A stretch of 64,000 nucleotides of DNA, from contig OY987234.1 of assembly GCA_963920705.1 (NCBI GenBank), positions 23,021,794-23,085,793 on the forward strand, written 5' to 3'. Below, in pieces: positions 35,560 to 46,180 of this stretch (the stretch's first letter is position 1; every line of letters begins with the position of its first letter). Under the pieces are notes generated by a model. That model searched no databases. It was not told where the DNA came from and worked only from the letters and a program-made list of their open reading frames with translations. Both the position numbers and the translations under genes were made by a program. This stretch comes from Odiellus spinosus (taxonomy: Eukaryota; Arthropoda; Arachnida; Opiliones; Phalangiidae).

Positions 35560-35930
35560 GTTTTTTTCCCGCCAAAAATAATTCTCGGCACGCGCGGTTG
35601 AAAGTAAACTCGTGATACGAGAAACTCTTATAAATTGGCGGGAAATCTTTTTTGGCGCAATTTTACGAGCGCGCGCGCGCCGATAGTTCTATATATTTCC
35701 CTTTTTTCCGGCAAGCACGCGACCGTGTCAATCGTGCGTCGCGAAACAATGCTGATTTCCCGCCCCATTCTAACCCATTTCGCGCGAATTCTAAAAATAA
35801 AGGAATAACAGCAAGCGCGCGCGCGAGACGTTTCACCCTGTTATACGTATAGCAGTTGTAATGTATATACTGTAGTTTTTATTCATGGCAGTTTTGGGAT
35901 CGGGGGGAAAAAAAGGCGGGAAAACTATAA
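35560..35930. promoter_or_regulatory. Candidate regulatory segment: E2F-like motifs and alternating CG tracts
   Basis: Within about 370 bp lie TTCCCGCCAAAA (35566), TTGGCGGGAAAT (35635), TTTTGGCGCAAT (35650), TTTCCCGCCCC (35755), TTTCGCGCGAAT (35778) and AAGGCGGGAAAA (35910). Two alternating purine-pyrimidine tracts, GAGCGCGCGCGCGCC (about 35668) and AAGCGCGCGCGCGAG (about 35812), lie about 145 bp apart. The segment is locally GC- and CpG-rich in an AT-rich window. E2F sites cluster in promoters of replication genes, and a CpG-dense segment could be a promoter, but no start site, exon or downstream frame confirms it. Frames of 66 and 64 codons overlap it on opposite strands without domains. 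Confidence 0.3.
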
Positions 35931-36459
35931 GAAGAGAGATTGGCTTTGACTTCCGCCGTCTTTTTTTCATTTTATTCTGTAGTTTGGTCGGGTTCCCCGC
36001 GCAACTATAAGGAGAGAAGCTAGCCATCTTACGAGATTAAATCTATATATTCGCGTATAGAGATGGGACTTGGGAAAACTGTGTATTATATTAAGCGAGT
36101 TACTCCAACAGCGATCTTGGCAGTTAACCGCCTTGGACAATGTACTAGTATTATTATATAGAATCTATGCCCAAATAACTCCGACTTCTCAAGTTGCTAT
36201 AGTAACCCCGCAACCGAAACTGAAAGAGTTCTTTATGAGAATAACTTCTGTTTATACGATTCTCGGAAATATAAGAAATATATAGGCTTTTGTATTTAAT
36301 GTATAGTTACCTCAGAAAATGCCGAAATATTTATGAAAGGTTACAATAAACCCACTAATTTAATAATGACCTAAGTTTCTGTACTTGACCTTCGCCACCT
36401 TATCGTAATTTCAACATTTTTAAGCTTTATTATCGTTGAAATATTAGATTTCAAAAGCT
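35931..36459. other. Non-coding, no gene seen
   Basis: A 71-codon frame (36070-36285) has an ordinary amino-acid mix but no recognisable domain and no extension. Otherwise AT-rich. Confidence 0.45.
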
Positions 36460-36720
36460 ACGGTCGCGTTAGCATTTCTAAATCGATTTGAAACGATAAA
36501 ATCAAATCGATATTCGAATCGCCATCCGGGAATCGTTTTAATCGTCATCGATTTATCGTAGCTTCATCTATCGGTTGTTGAAAATAAAAGGGAAGAAACT
36601 GGTTCCCGAAGCAGTTTCGAGAAATCAAATCGATTTCACGGTTTAAATCGATTCCTAGGCCTAGTATTAACGTTATCTCGAAATCCGTTAACTCTAAATC
36701 GATATAATAAATTAATAAGC
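36460..36720. repeat. ATCGATTT-rich repeat, copy 2 (dense)
   Basis: AATCGATTT or its complement occurs repeatedly (about 36479, 36505, 36550, 36626, 36644, 36697) with CGATAAAATCAAATCGATAT near 36494. Such dense degenerate ATCGATTT sequence looks like a decayed inverted-repeat element. Compare the shorter copy at 35.37 kb. Confidence 0.5.
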
Positions 36721-38742
36721 CTCGTTAGGCTTAAATCAATTTAAAATCCAATTGATTTTGCCTTAATTTGGTTCGTACGCTGCGAAGTCATCATTGATTT
36801 TGCTATATAACCTTTAGGGTCATTTCCTTAGGGGGGTTATACGCGTATATAGGGGTGATGGCGCGTTTCTATATCTTCGTTGTTTGTCCGTGTCAAACGG
36901 GAAATATACGGAGGTAGCCCTCCACTATAGCTACGTCTATCTAGTCTTGTTTGACCTCTCCATTTACTGCGTGTGCCAAGAAACTCGAATGGAACGAGCT
37001 AATACGAACTCGGGGATATCTGTAGTCCATTTTTCATCCTTAAATCTTATCACAATCGAGAGATATAACGTAACTGTGTTCGAGAGTGGCGTATTGTTTC
37101 TATAATAACTTTCGTGACACGATAGAAATTATTAAAGGTTATGACGATCTTTTTTACGTATGGATAGGTTCCAACATTGTCTGGTGGGTACCACCAAATT
37201 TGGATGCTTATACATTAACCTTCGTTGCAAACTTAGCTTGGGTTTAAATTCTTCATTTCAAACGTCGATTAAGCCTAACTTGGCGTAATTTAATTATTAT
37301 ATGATTTAGAGATTAGACAGTATTTGATTAGAGAAAAATCGTACATATTTAGGAGTTAATGTTTTTGGCTATTTGTTTTCTTATAAACCGTAAGTTTCTA
37401 TAAAATCAAACTTTACGAGAAATCCATCCCTTTTCTAAGGAACCCTCGAAAATAAAAAAAAAATAAATAAATTTGAAATCTCAGGGACTCGCGAATTGAA
37501 AAGTTTCGAGAAAATATGAGTGGTCCCTTCTCGAAAGAGTCGTATTTTTACATTAATCTTGCCATCCATTGGATGGTGGTGAAAATAGGAGTTATATAAT
37601 AATAGGAAGAAAAGAAACGGGGTTTGACTCTAGCCGAGGCTTAGCTCCTTCACTTTCTTTTTTTTTTTCCTAAGCCTAACGTTCCTCTTTATATACCCTT
37701 CGTAAAAAAAACTACTAAGGGAGGGTGAAAAAGGATAGATTAAGCCCCAATTTGTAACACGCGTTTTGTCCGGTCATGGGATGACGTTAAAACTTTAATT
37801 AATGTTAGTTTAGTTCTAATTAAATACGATTTTTCGTAACTCTTAAAGAATCGCGATCGTTGCCACGTTTATGATTAGGTTCAAAAGAGTACGAATAATT
37901 TCGCGGTCCAAAAACAAAAGTTTTTCACACTCCCGTTAAGCCTTTGCCTCGATCATTCGGCCTGGGTTTGGCTCGAAGAGGCCCGGGGGCCACTCGCTCA
38001 ACCTCTTGTAAAAGTGAAAGGCGATTTGGATCGCATTTTTCTTCTTCCGGGACGTCCTCGCTCCGTCGAGTTATAGCCCACCCTTCTCTGCTTTTTTTTT
38101 TTTTTTTTTGGCACTCCTCGCGGGAGAGCCGGGCATTGTCGATTTCTGTCATTTCTCTCTATAGTTCTCTTATACTTTTGTTCGAGAGTAGTTGGAAAAA
38201 CGAAGCGTAGATAACGTTGACGCGGATTTATACGCCATGATAAAACCTCGTAGGGTTTTAAAAGTAGTTTTTGTATGAAGTTTATTTCGAAATACGACGA
38301 AGTTAGGCTTAGGAAAAGAAAAGGAAAAGGTTTTGGTTGCGTTGATAGAATTGTAGCTAGGATTGTATAGTATATAGAGTATGAGAATCTATTATTTCCC
38401 GCGAAAAGGATGAGGATGAGGAGAAGAAAAGGAGGGAATTGAGTGACGCGATCTAGACCCTCTGCGAATGACAGAAGCGACTTCTTTCACCCCATTTCTA
38501 TCTATTCAATGAGATTTTTCTATCTTGGTTTTCCCAGTATAGGCCTTATACTCTTTTCCTATTGATTTCTTAATTAGACACAAATTTATTTCCATTCGCC
38601 TTTTATATTACGCGTCGCTCAGTGACACGTGGGCCCGAATCTATTAACTATACCCCGAAATTTCTTACAATTTATATAACTTCATTTTATTCTATTGACA
38701 ATAAATTAAACTATTGACGCCATTAGATGAGAATAATTTAAT
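36721..38742. other. Non-coding, motif singletons
   Basis: CGTTAGGCTTAAATC at 36724, TAAGCCTAACTT at 37270, CCTAAGCCTAACG at 37669, GAGGCTTAGC near 37635 and TTAGGCTTAGG at 38303 are separate copies of the window-wide motif. A T18 run lies at 38092-38109, inside two frames (75 and 88 codons) that are translations of it and of GC-rich DNA at 37940-38070. A 73-codon frame at 36884 shows no recognisable domain. Confidence 0.45.
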
Positions 38743-39150
38743 CGGGGTTAACACGGGTCAGGGAAAGTAACGAATTTGTTTAAAAGGTCAGTGTAAAGGT
38801 CAGGGGATTAGGTTAAAATATTTCCGGATTAAGATGGAGTTTCGAAATTTGGCTTAAAAGGTCAAGAATAAGTTCCCAAATTTGGAGTTTCCAAGGTCGG
38901 AATTTAAAATTTGGCTGACAAGAACAAGCTAGCGAATTTTGTTTGAAACGATAAAAATGCCAGGAAATTTGAAAAATAGATTTAAGTTTTAGGAAAAGTA
39001 AAAAAATTTTAAATTCGGCTCATTTTAATATAAGAAAAAGGTCTGGGTATTTCAAAATTGGGCTTAAAATACAAGGAAAAGTCTAGTAATTTAAAAAGTT
39101 AGCTTTAGGTACGAAAAAAAAGTTGGATAATTTGAAAATTGGCCTAAAAA
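38743..39150. repeat. Decayed CAGGG-like irregular repeat
   Basis: GGTTAACACGGGTCAGGGAAAG at the left resembles the CAGGG element start. The rest repeats loosely AAATTTGGCTTAAAAGGTCA-like blocks with GGAAAAGTC at irregular spacing of about 50-60 bp. It is probably an old member of the CAGGG family or a related repeat. The right limit is vague. Confidence 0.45.
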
Positions 39151-40951
39151 TCAAAATAAATATTTGTTTTTAATAATGAATTTTTTAGAAATTCCAACTT
39201 AAATTCTAAATTAATTTTGGAATCCAATAAATGTAATCATAATGCGAAAGCTAAATTCTAAATTATGTTAATTTGACGTATAATATATTTATGCTTCAAT
39301 TAATAAGGATTGTTTGCAAATTCGCCGATAAAAATAACCTCGTTATCGATTAAATCCACTTTGCGTCGTAAAACCGCGCTTATTTCTAAAAAAAACCAAA
39401 AAAAAAAAAAACCCCTAAAAGCAATCGTATAACCACAAGCGAAAGAGCTAGGCATAGTCTTGTTTTAATAGAGCGAGCAATTTGCATCGTAGCTTCGAGA
39501 TAAGAGATAGAGATAAAGAAAGAAGTTTCAATATCATTAAAAGACGACGCAAAATGCGGTTTTCGTTTAGCACCGGGGGCCAAATAAACCCCAAAACCAA
39601 TTTTATTAGGTACGAAACCGAATCTTTATTGACTAATTTCGAGACCAAGGCCTAGAAATTTCATTCCATTTTATTTTCATTCTTCACAAGTTTAGTTCGG
39701 ATCAATTTGAGTTTGCGGCGCGTAGGAATGTGGCTTCCCTTTCTACTCTTTATTGATATCTTCTTATGATCCTAACTTCGCGTACACTGACAATTCAAAG
39801 TGATTCTTCAAACCCTAAAGCTCGGAGAAATGATATTGACGATCGGAAGAAAGAAAAGCTAGGGATGAGAAATTTTTCTTCGATCCATCTTCTTTTCGCT
39901 TTCATCCCTTTGAATAAAGGATAAAGCGGGGAAGAAATATAAACTCGAAACGTTTATATCATTAATATCGAGCCTTCCGCTTAAATAATTCAATCATCGC
40001 GAACAAACTTTAAAAATTCCGTAAAAGAAAAACGAAAGTGAAGTTCGTCTCAAAATTAATCTTCAATACTTTGCTAAACTAGCACCCTATTTCGTCCCAG
40101 ATCAAAATTCTTCACCGAGCTTTATCTATAGGTTTAAACTAAGCTGTAGTCTCGAACAGAGAAGTAGTTTTTTCATTCTAATTCTATAGCGAAGGTAAAG
40201 GCGAAGGTTGCCTAGTTTTGAAAGCGTTTCTCCCGCCCTTATACTCGGTAAACTCTTAATTTGAAATCTCGGAAGGACTGGGAAAAGATTCGGAATCGGG
40301 TATCGGTTGTTCGGCTTAAAGAAGAAGCGGACTTACTATTTGTAACCATCGAAATAAAACTAATAAAGATAGAAGTAGGGTCTGAAGGGAAACGGGGACC
40401 TCTATTTCCAATTATATATTGGTCTACGTCTATCGGTTTCTACTCGGATAGAACGGTAAAGATGGAAACGATATAGAGAAGACTTCTTTCCAATCAATAA
40501 AAGAAAAGCAAACGTGATTGCGTCTCAATCTTCCGTACCCGCCCACTAAATCCTACCCCCCCCCCCATTCTTACCTACCTTATTCTTCGCTGCCAAGATA
40601 AACTGTCCTTACATTGTACGCCCAAAAGCCGAGGCTTAAATCTTAAATTCCTAGTATAGATATATATATGTACGTGTCGAGAAAACTTGACCCTAAAATT
40701 CGGTTTTACAACGTGAACTTTCGTCGTATACCTAGGCGTATTTCATTCCGAATATCGAATACAAAAATCAACTTTAAAATCAAAAATAGATAATTTAGGA
40801 AAAGGTTGTACTACCAGAAATATCCGAAGGGGTCCAAGTATGTAATTTAGTGGGAAATGAATGAGAAGTTTCGACAAGTTTCATCGTAAAATTGGGCAAT
40901 TTTACTTCGCAAACTTAATCTTATATTTGAATCGAAATTAATAAAAAGCCC
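39151..40951. other. Non-coding, no gene seen
   Basis: Includes A-rich runs at 39390-39412 and a C11 run at 40556-40566. Overlapping frames (65, 66 and 71 codons) at 39386-39648 and 40261-40476 have no recognisable domain. Confidence 0.5.
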
Positions 40952-40955
40952 TTAA

Positions 40956-41386
40956 AGGGAGAATGCAACCTAATTATAAGTGATTTTTTTATCGATTCCT
41001 TATCGTTTAAATAGGCCTAATCCATCGATAAAAAGTTTACAATACAAATATTAAACTAGAAATAAATTTAAAACTTACCCTGAAAATAGGCTTAGCGGGA
41101 ATCATGGAGATCCTGAATCGCGTCCGTGTAAGGTCTAGCGACCAATGAGCGAAGGCCCGTCGTTCACGCGAGATCTCCACGAGACTTACGTCGCGCGCGA
41201 TTGGTCGCTAGACCTTACACGCGAGGAAAACAGGACCTCCATGAATCCCACTAAGCCTATTTTCAGGGTAAGTTTTAAATTTATTTCTAGTTTAATATTT
41301 GTTTGTAAATGTTTTCGGTAGTGGATTAGGCCTATTTAAACAATAAGGAATCGATAAAAAATCACTTGTTAGGTTGCATTCTCCCT
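40956..41386. mobile_element. Family K foldback element, intact copy, TTAA duplication
   Basis: A 431 bp element flanked on both sides by TTAA (40952-40955 and 41387-41390), with ends AGGGAGAATGCAACC and the exact complement. The arms of roughly 200 bp pair along almost their whole length: TCGATTCCTTATCGTTTAAA, AATATTAAACTAGAAATAAA, AAAATAGGCTTAG, TCATGGAG and GTAAGGTCTAGCGACCAATG all have inverted partners. The loop lies near 41160. TTAA duplications are used by piggyBac- and Kolobok-type transposases; AGGG ends fit Kolobok better, as an inference. No open frame; a transcript would form a long hairpin. A diverged relative lies at 18834. Confidence 0.93.
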
Positions 41387-41390
41387 TTAA

Positions 41391-41962
41391 TGTCCTCGTT
41401 GACCTTCCCTTTAAACCTTAAAAAGCGTAGTTTGTTCGTTATTATTTTTAGAGCTGATTGGTTTTTGATTAATTATTTTTACTTTGCCCGAAAAATAATA
41501 AATTCGCGTATCGTTTCCAGTCGGTTTCCTCTGAAATTCCGACGTAAGGAGCTTTCCCAGTGACTCAAAATCCAACTTTTCTTTCCCCGATACGGGTGGG
41601 AAATCCTTTTATATATTCGGGCAAAAAGGAAAGGGAATGAGCTTGAACCGAAGGGGCGGAGGGAGGGGGGGGGGGGCGGATGCCCAGTCTCTCTCTATAT
41701 TTCGATTATTCATCGATTTCTAAAAGGAGCTCTTCTTTTTCTTTCCCTCATCTTCGTCGGATTTGCGAAAGATTCCGTGTTTAAGAATTTCGGATACATT
41801 GTCCGTAGCGACGAAAATCAATTTCTTTTAACTTAAAGTCAAACTGAAACTGAAAGCTCGATGGCTTTTAATTTACTTCGACTAATTACTTATCACCTTT
41901 GACCCTTCGTAACTTTATAGGTTTGTTCAAATATATATTTTTATTTTAATTTGGATTAGAAA
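41391..41962. other. Non-coding, G-run
   Basis: GGGAGGGGGGGGGGGG lies around 41661-41676 and meets a simple four-run G-quadruplex pattern. A 65-codon frame begins inside the family K end and is a by-product. Confidence 0.5.
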
Positions 41963-42283
41963 AACTATGGAATTACGCTTCGAATTTTATCCGCAAAAAC
42001 TTAGTTAATTAGGCTTAGATATTGTTGTACAAAAACTAGGGAATTCAGCTTAGATATTGTTGTACCAAAACAATGTAATTAGGCTTATATATTGTTGTAC
42101 AAAAACTATGGAATTAGGCTTAAACATTGCTGTACAAAAACTAGGGCATTAGGGTTAAATATTGCTGTACAAAAACTAGGGAATTAGCCTTAGATATTGT
42201 TGTACAAAAACTAGGGCATTAGGGTTAGATGTTGTTGTACAAAAACTATGGAATTAAGCTTAAATATAGCTGTACAAAAACGA
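41963..42283. repeat. 35 bp tandem repeat, eight clear copies
   Basis: GTAC followed by AAAAACTA recurs at 42027, 42062, 42097, 42132, 42167, 42202, 42237 and 42272, an exact 35 bp step. Units read like AATTAGGCTTAGATATTG + TTGTACAAAAACTAGGG. A weaker copy precedes them (from about 41963). Variants alternate (GGAATTAGGCTTA / GGCATTAGGGTTA), hinting at a two-unit exchange pattern in the middle. TTAGGCTTA appears in several units. Confidence 0.96.
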
Positions 42284-43029
42284 ATGAATTTGTTTAATTT
42301 TTATTTTAAACAAACGATATATTTATATACTGGAATTATATTTTAAATCATGTCTTCAACCTATTCTTCAAAAATGGCAATCGTTAGAAATTAACTCTTG
42401 TACAAAATTGGACATAAAATAGAAAATCTAGAAACTAGGGTATAAATAGTTGAAAATAGACTTAAAGTTGTTTCGCGGCTCCTTTAGAAAAGATCCACTT
42501 TGTAAATTTCTCCTGCAGTCGAATGAATTTGAAATGACGCTCTAAGCCTTGTCAATTTCGTAAAACGTAAACATAATTTTCCTTAGCGAACAGTTTCCTT
42601 TAAAACTTTTCGACGCTGCCCTACCCTAGTCGATGCAGTAGGCTTAACTTTTCAAAAATACTTTCTCCTCTCCGCTCTCGAACAAACATCGAAGATTTCT
42701 CTCGATCTTTTTGGGGATTCCGTGACGTTGGTCCCCTTAGCTTTTCGAGAATATCGTATAGCCTGGATTTAGGCCCGCTCTCTTTTCTAGCTATAAATCA
42801 AGTGACAAGTCGAAGCTTTAACTCCCAAGGATTGCCAGTTAAATAGAACGGAAATAATCGAGCTCTTTTTCCTTCTTTCGCGAATTCGCGCTCAGTTTTA
42901 GGTACAGATTTCTGCTCCAACTGACTTTACAATCGCCACTTTCAGTATTCAGTACCCAAAAAATAAAACCTCTATTCCAAATACTTCCGCTGATCTTTGG
43001 AGCCTCGTAAAATTGATCACGTAGCGCGA
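42284..43029. other. Non-coding, no gene seen
   Basis: AT-rich with no family match noted and no frame above background. Confidence 0.5.
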
Positions 43030-43185
43030 AAAATTATAAATATTCGCGTACTCCTGACGTCAGTTTTACTTATTTCAACGCGCTCCCATTTAATAACCAA
43101 AGAAATGGGCTTTTAAAATCTTAAAAATGATCCAAATTGTAAAATTTGAAAAGAATTAGACCAAATATAGACCAAATAACTAAAA
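43030..43185 (-). mobile_element. Family F fragment, copy 5
   Basis: Read on the reverse strand it gives CCCATTTCTTTGGTTATTAA, then GGGAGCGCGTTGAAATAAG and AAAACTGACGTCAGGAGTAC. This is the fullest version of the block order seen in copy 1 (1080-1140). Downstream, ATGATCCAAATTGTAAAATT and GACCAAATATAGACCAAATA correspond to the sequence amplified as the 31 bp array at 0.5 kb. Confidence 0.65.
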
Positions 43186-43905
43186 AATATTAAAAAAAAT
43201 GGTTTTAAGCGAGACCTAGTATAAGAAGTATAGTTTATCTTACGCTGAATTTTCCGAATGGGATGAAGATGATGTTTGGAGGAGACCCGAATAAAAAAGT
43301 TTATTTTTTTTCGCTTGGGTTTTAGAATTAGCCCCTTTGAAACTCGCTGGAGCGCGATGCACCTGCTCGCTCGCTCTTTTTTGGAGCGTAGCTATAGAAG
43401 TGGGGAAAATGTCATTAAGAGATTGGGCCCTCTCTCTCTCTCTCTCTCTGCTTGTATACTTTTAGCCAAGGCCTAACGTCGAACGTTCGTTTTTCTGTTT
43501 TTTTTTCTTTCCTCTTTTCGTTTCCACCACGTAAATCTTTCCTCAGATATGTTTCAGTTTACTCCCCGAGTTCTCTTTTCTTCCATTATCGTCTAAAACT
43601 TAACACTTACTTAGGGAAGGAAAGGTTCCTTAACCTTAAAAATAGCAACGCTTCGGGTATTCTTTTTACTCAACAGCTAGGCCTTTGCGAGAGCAGTTCG
43701 CGCGATAACCTAACCCTATGATAAACGTCCCTTGATTTTAAAGTAGTTGTTGTTAGTGACTATCAAATATTTCCCAAATATATTCGGATAAAATGGATTA
43801 GATAACTAATTGATCGGATTAATAAATCGACTGTTAATATCCGAATTTAATTCTCTATATCTTATCCAAAAATTCTACAAAGTCTCGTCTCCCTTTTAGT
43901 ACAAT
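43186..43905. other. Non-coding, (TC)n microsatellite
   Basis: A TC repeat of about nine to ten units lies at 43430-43449. Two overlapping frames of 66 and 89 codons around it (43276-43721) are serine/leucine/phenylalanine-rich and not recognisable. Confidence 0.5.
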
Positions 43906-44324
43906 CAGAGGTATATAATAACCCCCTTCAGGGGGGAAGTATGAAAGGTAGGCAAAATCGACGAACAACGAGTGCCCGGCGTAAATCGCGGCGGATCGAC
44001 ACACCGCTTTACTCCCAAAAAATAGTTACACCATTTTGAACCTCACTAAATTTTCCCTACGCGCGCTTCCGGAACTGGCGAGCCGAAGTCAACCTTCGAC
44101 TCCATTTTAACCGACAGCCTGACTCCCGAGACAGGAAGTTCTAAACACAAATCGAGCCGTCTTGTTTATACAAAGACCATTTACTAGAGTAGCGACATTG
44201 AGAAGTCCAGCGCGAGCTAGTGGCCTAGATAGTCAGCAGCGGGCTCTCGTTGTTCGTGATTTTTAGCATTGGTAGTATAGGGGCTTTCATACTTCCCCCC
44301 GAAGGGGGTTATTATATACCTCTG
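43906..44324. mobile_element. Family C MITE-like element
   Basis: A 419 bp element starting CAGAGGTATATAATAACCCC and ending with its complement. The first 41 bp pair almost perfectly, and pairing resumes further in (GACGAACAACGAG against CTCGTTGTTCGTG), giving arms of about 75 bp. Flanks read TACAAT on both sides: a 7 bp duplication with one change (GTACAAT / ATACAAT), or 5-8 bp by other alignments. The GC-rich interior has no open frame. CAGAGG ends fit hAT elements; the assignment is inferred. One copy here. Confidence 0.92.
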
Positions 44325-45959
44325 ATACAATCAAGGCTATACGCTAGTGTTCTAAGCATCCACCTTGTCGCGATAAACTTGGCATTCTCGGGTTCAACTA
44401 CTCCTTGATTTTTAACGCTCCATTTCAAAAATGACGTCATAGCCCGCGAAATTAATTAGAGAGAGGGATAAAATAAGAGATAAAATCTCGGCCAGATGTC
44501 GCCTCAATTCTATCTCAAATATAATTTCTAAAAGGTTGAAAATTTCAACAATCGGTGTACGTACGCGCTATAAAGCTCGCTTCCAATAATTCCTAGTTCA
44601 ATTTACCCTTCTACAAGTCGGAATACGTTTTAAGGGCCAACTTTTCATTCTTTGGTCGGGCCCCTTCGAAAACCCGTAGCTCTATCGGAAGTTCCCCCTC
44701 GGGCGGACACCGAGACTTAATCGAATTAAGAAATACTTAACAGTTGCGGGGGAAGATATTGTTGAGAGAAATCCGAGCCTTCTCCTTCACTCTTCCTCAG
44801 TACGCCTTAAGTTTCTCGTCGTAAAAGGGTGGAGTTGAAGGAAGAGGTATAGGTAACCCCGATTTCACCTCACTCGCCAAATTTGGTGTATATATATCTA
44901 AGTTACCAGGACGTGTCAGGGACGAAATCACCCAAAATTCGAATTAAAAAATAGAGAACGTCATCAAAACTGAAATCCATGTATTTTTAGGGTTTAGCCC
45001 ACCAATCGGTATAAATAAGCCGAATTTGGTTCATTTAAAAGCTAACAGGGAAACAGGGATGGGATCCGTCTTTTAACGCGTCTTTACCACATTTTTTTCC
45101 CAAACTTTTGACGGGTAATATTCTGGTGATAAGAAAATTCCCGAAGAAAATGTAATAGTTTAAAAAGATTAAAGTGGAAGAAAAAATGGGGTTTTTTTTT
45201 TAAAAGATTAGTTTTTTTTTTTGGCTCTTCAACCCCTTTACATCTATAATGGATTTCAGACAAGAGAAATGAAAGTGTGGTGAAGAGTAATATGCCTAGT
45301 AAAATGGGATACATCATATTATAGAGACAGAAGAGAATATTTTCGAAGTGTTGCCTTTTTAAATGAAGGCTAAATTCAACCATTGGGTTCATAAAATTGG
45401 TTCGATTATATACTTATGGAACAAATTATTAACTTATGGCAATAAATAATATTATAGAAGATTGAGCGTATAAAAATCGAAACTTCATTTTATAAAAAAA
45501 AAAAATATCAAATCTTGGTCTTCCTTGAAATTTTTTATTTCTTTTTTATCTTGAATCCACGGTCCAAGATTGAAGGGATGTTTTTTTAGTGCCCATCACA
45601 TTCTAGAGGAATACCTTTGGAATAAAGATATCTTGGTATCTCTTTCCCCTTACCGGTATAACGTTATGTAGATATGGGATAAGCGAAACCATTTTGAGAG
45701 CGCGCTATCATATCTATCCGTATCTATCGGAAGAAACTACTTTTTGAAGGAATATTCGGATCTAACTCGGAGAAAAATTTATACAGACTGTACCAGATTC
45801 AATAACCTTCTTACCGTATAGTTAATCTTAAGCGTAACTGCGATGATACGACTTCCATTTGGTCCATATAATACTTTATTAAATTCCTAAACCAGCATAA
45901 AATCAGTATTTTAGTGATAAATTAATCACTCTTATTTCCCCCACGTTTTGGGGAATAGA
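44325..45959. other. Non-coding, no gene seen
   Basis: A TGACGTCA octamer occurs near 44432. A 102-codon reverse frame at 45084-45392 is rich in F, K and L because of long T runs (45191-45222) and has no domain. A10-12 runs lie near 45496. Confidence 0.5.
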
Positions 45960-46180
45960 ACATAATTTAAAATGCATTTGGCCCAGTTTTGTTTAATTCG
46001 GCTTATTTTATTTGGTCTATTTGGTCGAATTATATTTAAATTTTCCAATTTTTAATTTTTGACCAAATTATAATAATTTTCCTTATTGGGAAAGCCATTT
46101 CTTTGGTTTTTTTACGAGGGCGCGTTGAAATATCAAACGTATGAAATTTTTTCGTGTTTAATTCTTGAGCTTGGGGAGAC
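45960..46180 (+). mobile_element. Family F fragment, copy 6
   Basis: ATTTGGTCTATTTGGTCGAA and TTTTTGACCAAATTATAA (interior) precede GGAAAGCCATTTCTTTGG and GAGGGCGCGTTGAAATATC, then TTTCGTGTTTAATTC. The block order is that of copies 1 and 5, but the GACGTCACGCGT core has decayed to CAAACGTATGAAA. Confidence 0.55.

Noticed and set aside
28020-42283. TTAGGC-containing arrays as interstitial nematode-type telomere tracts
   Set aside because: No place has consecutive TTAGGC hexamers; the motif recurs once per 35-63 bp unit, so these are ordinary minisatellites.
45084-45392. 102-codon reverse-strand frame
   Set aside because: Rich in F, K and L because of long T runs; no domain, no clear coding composition.
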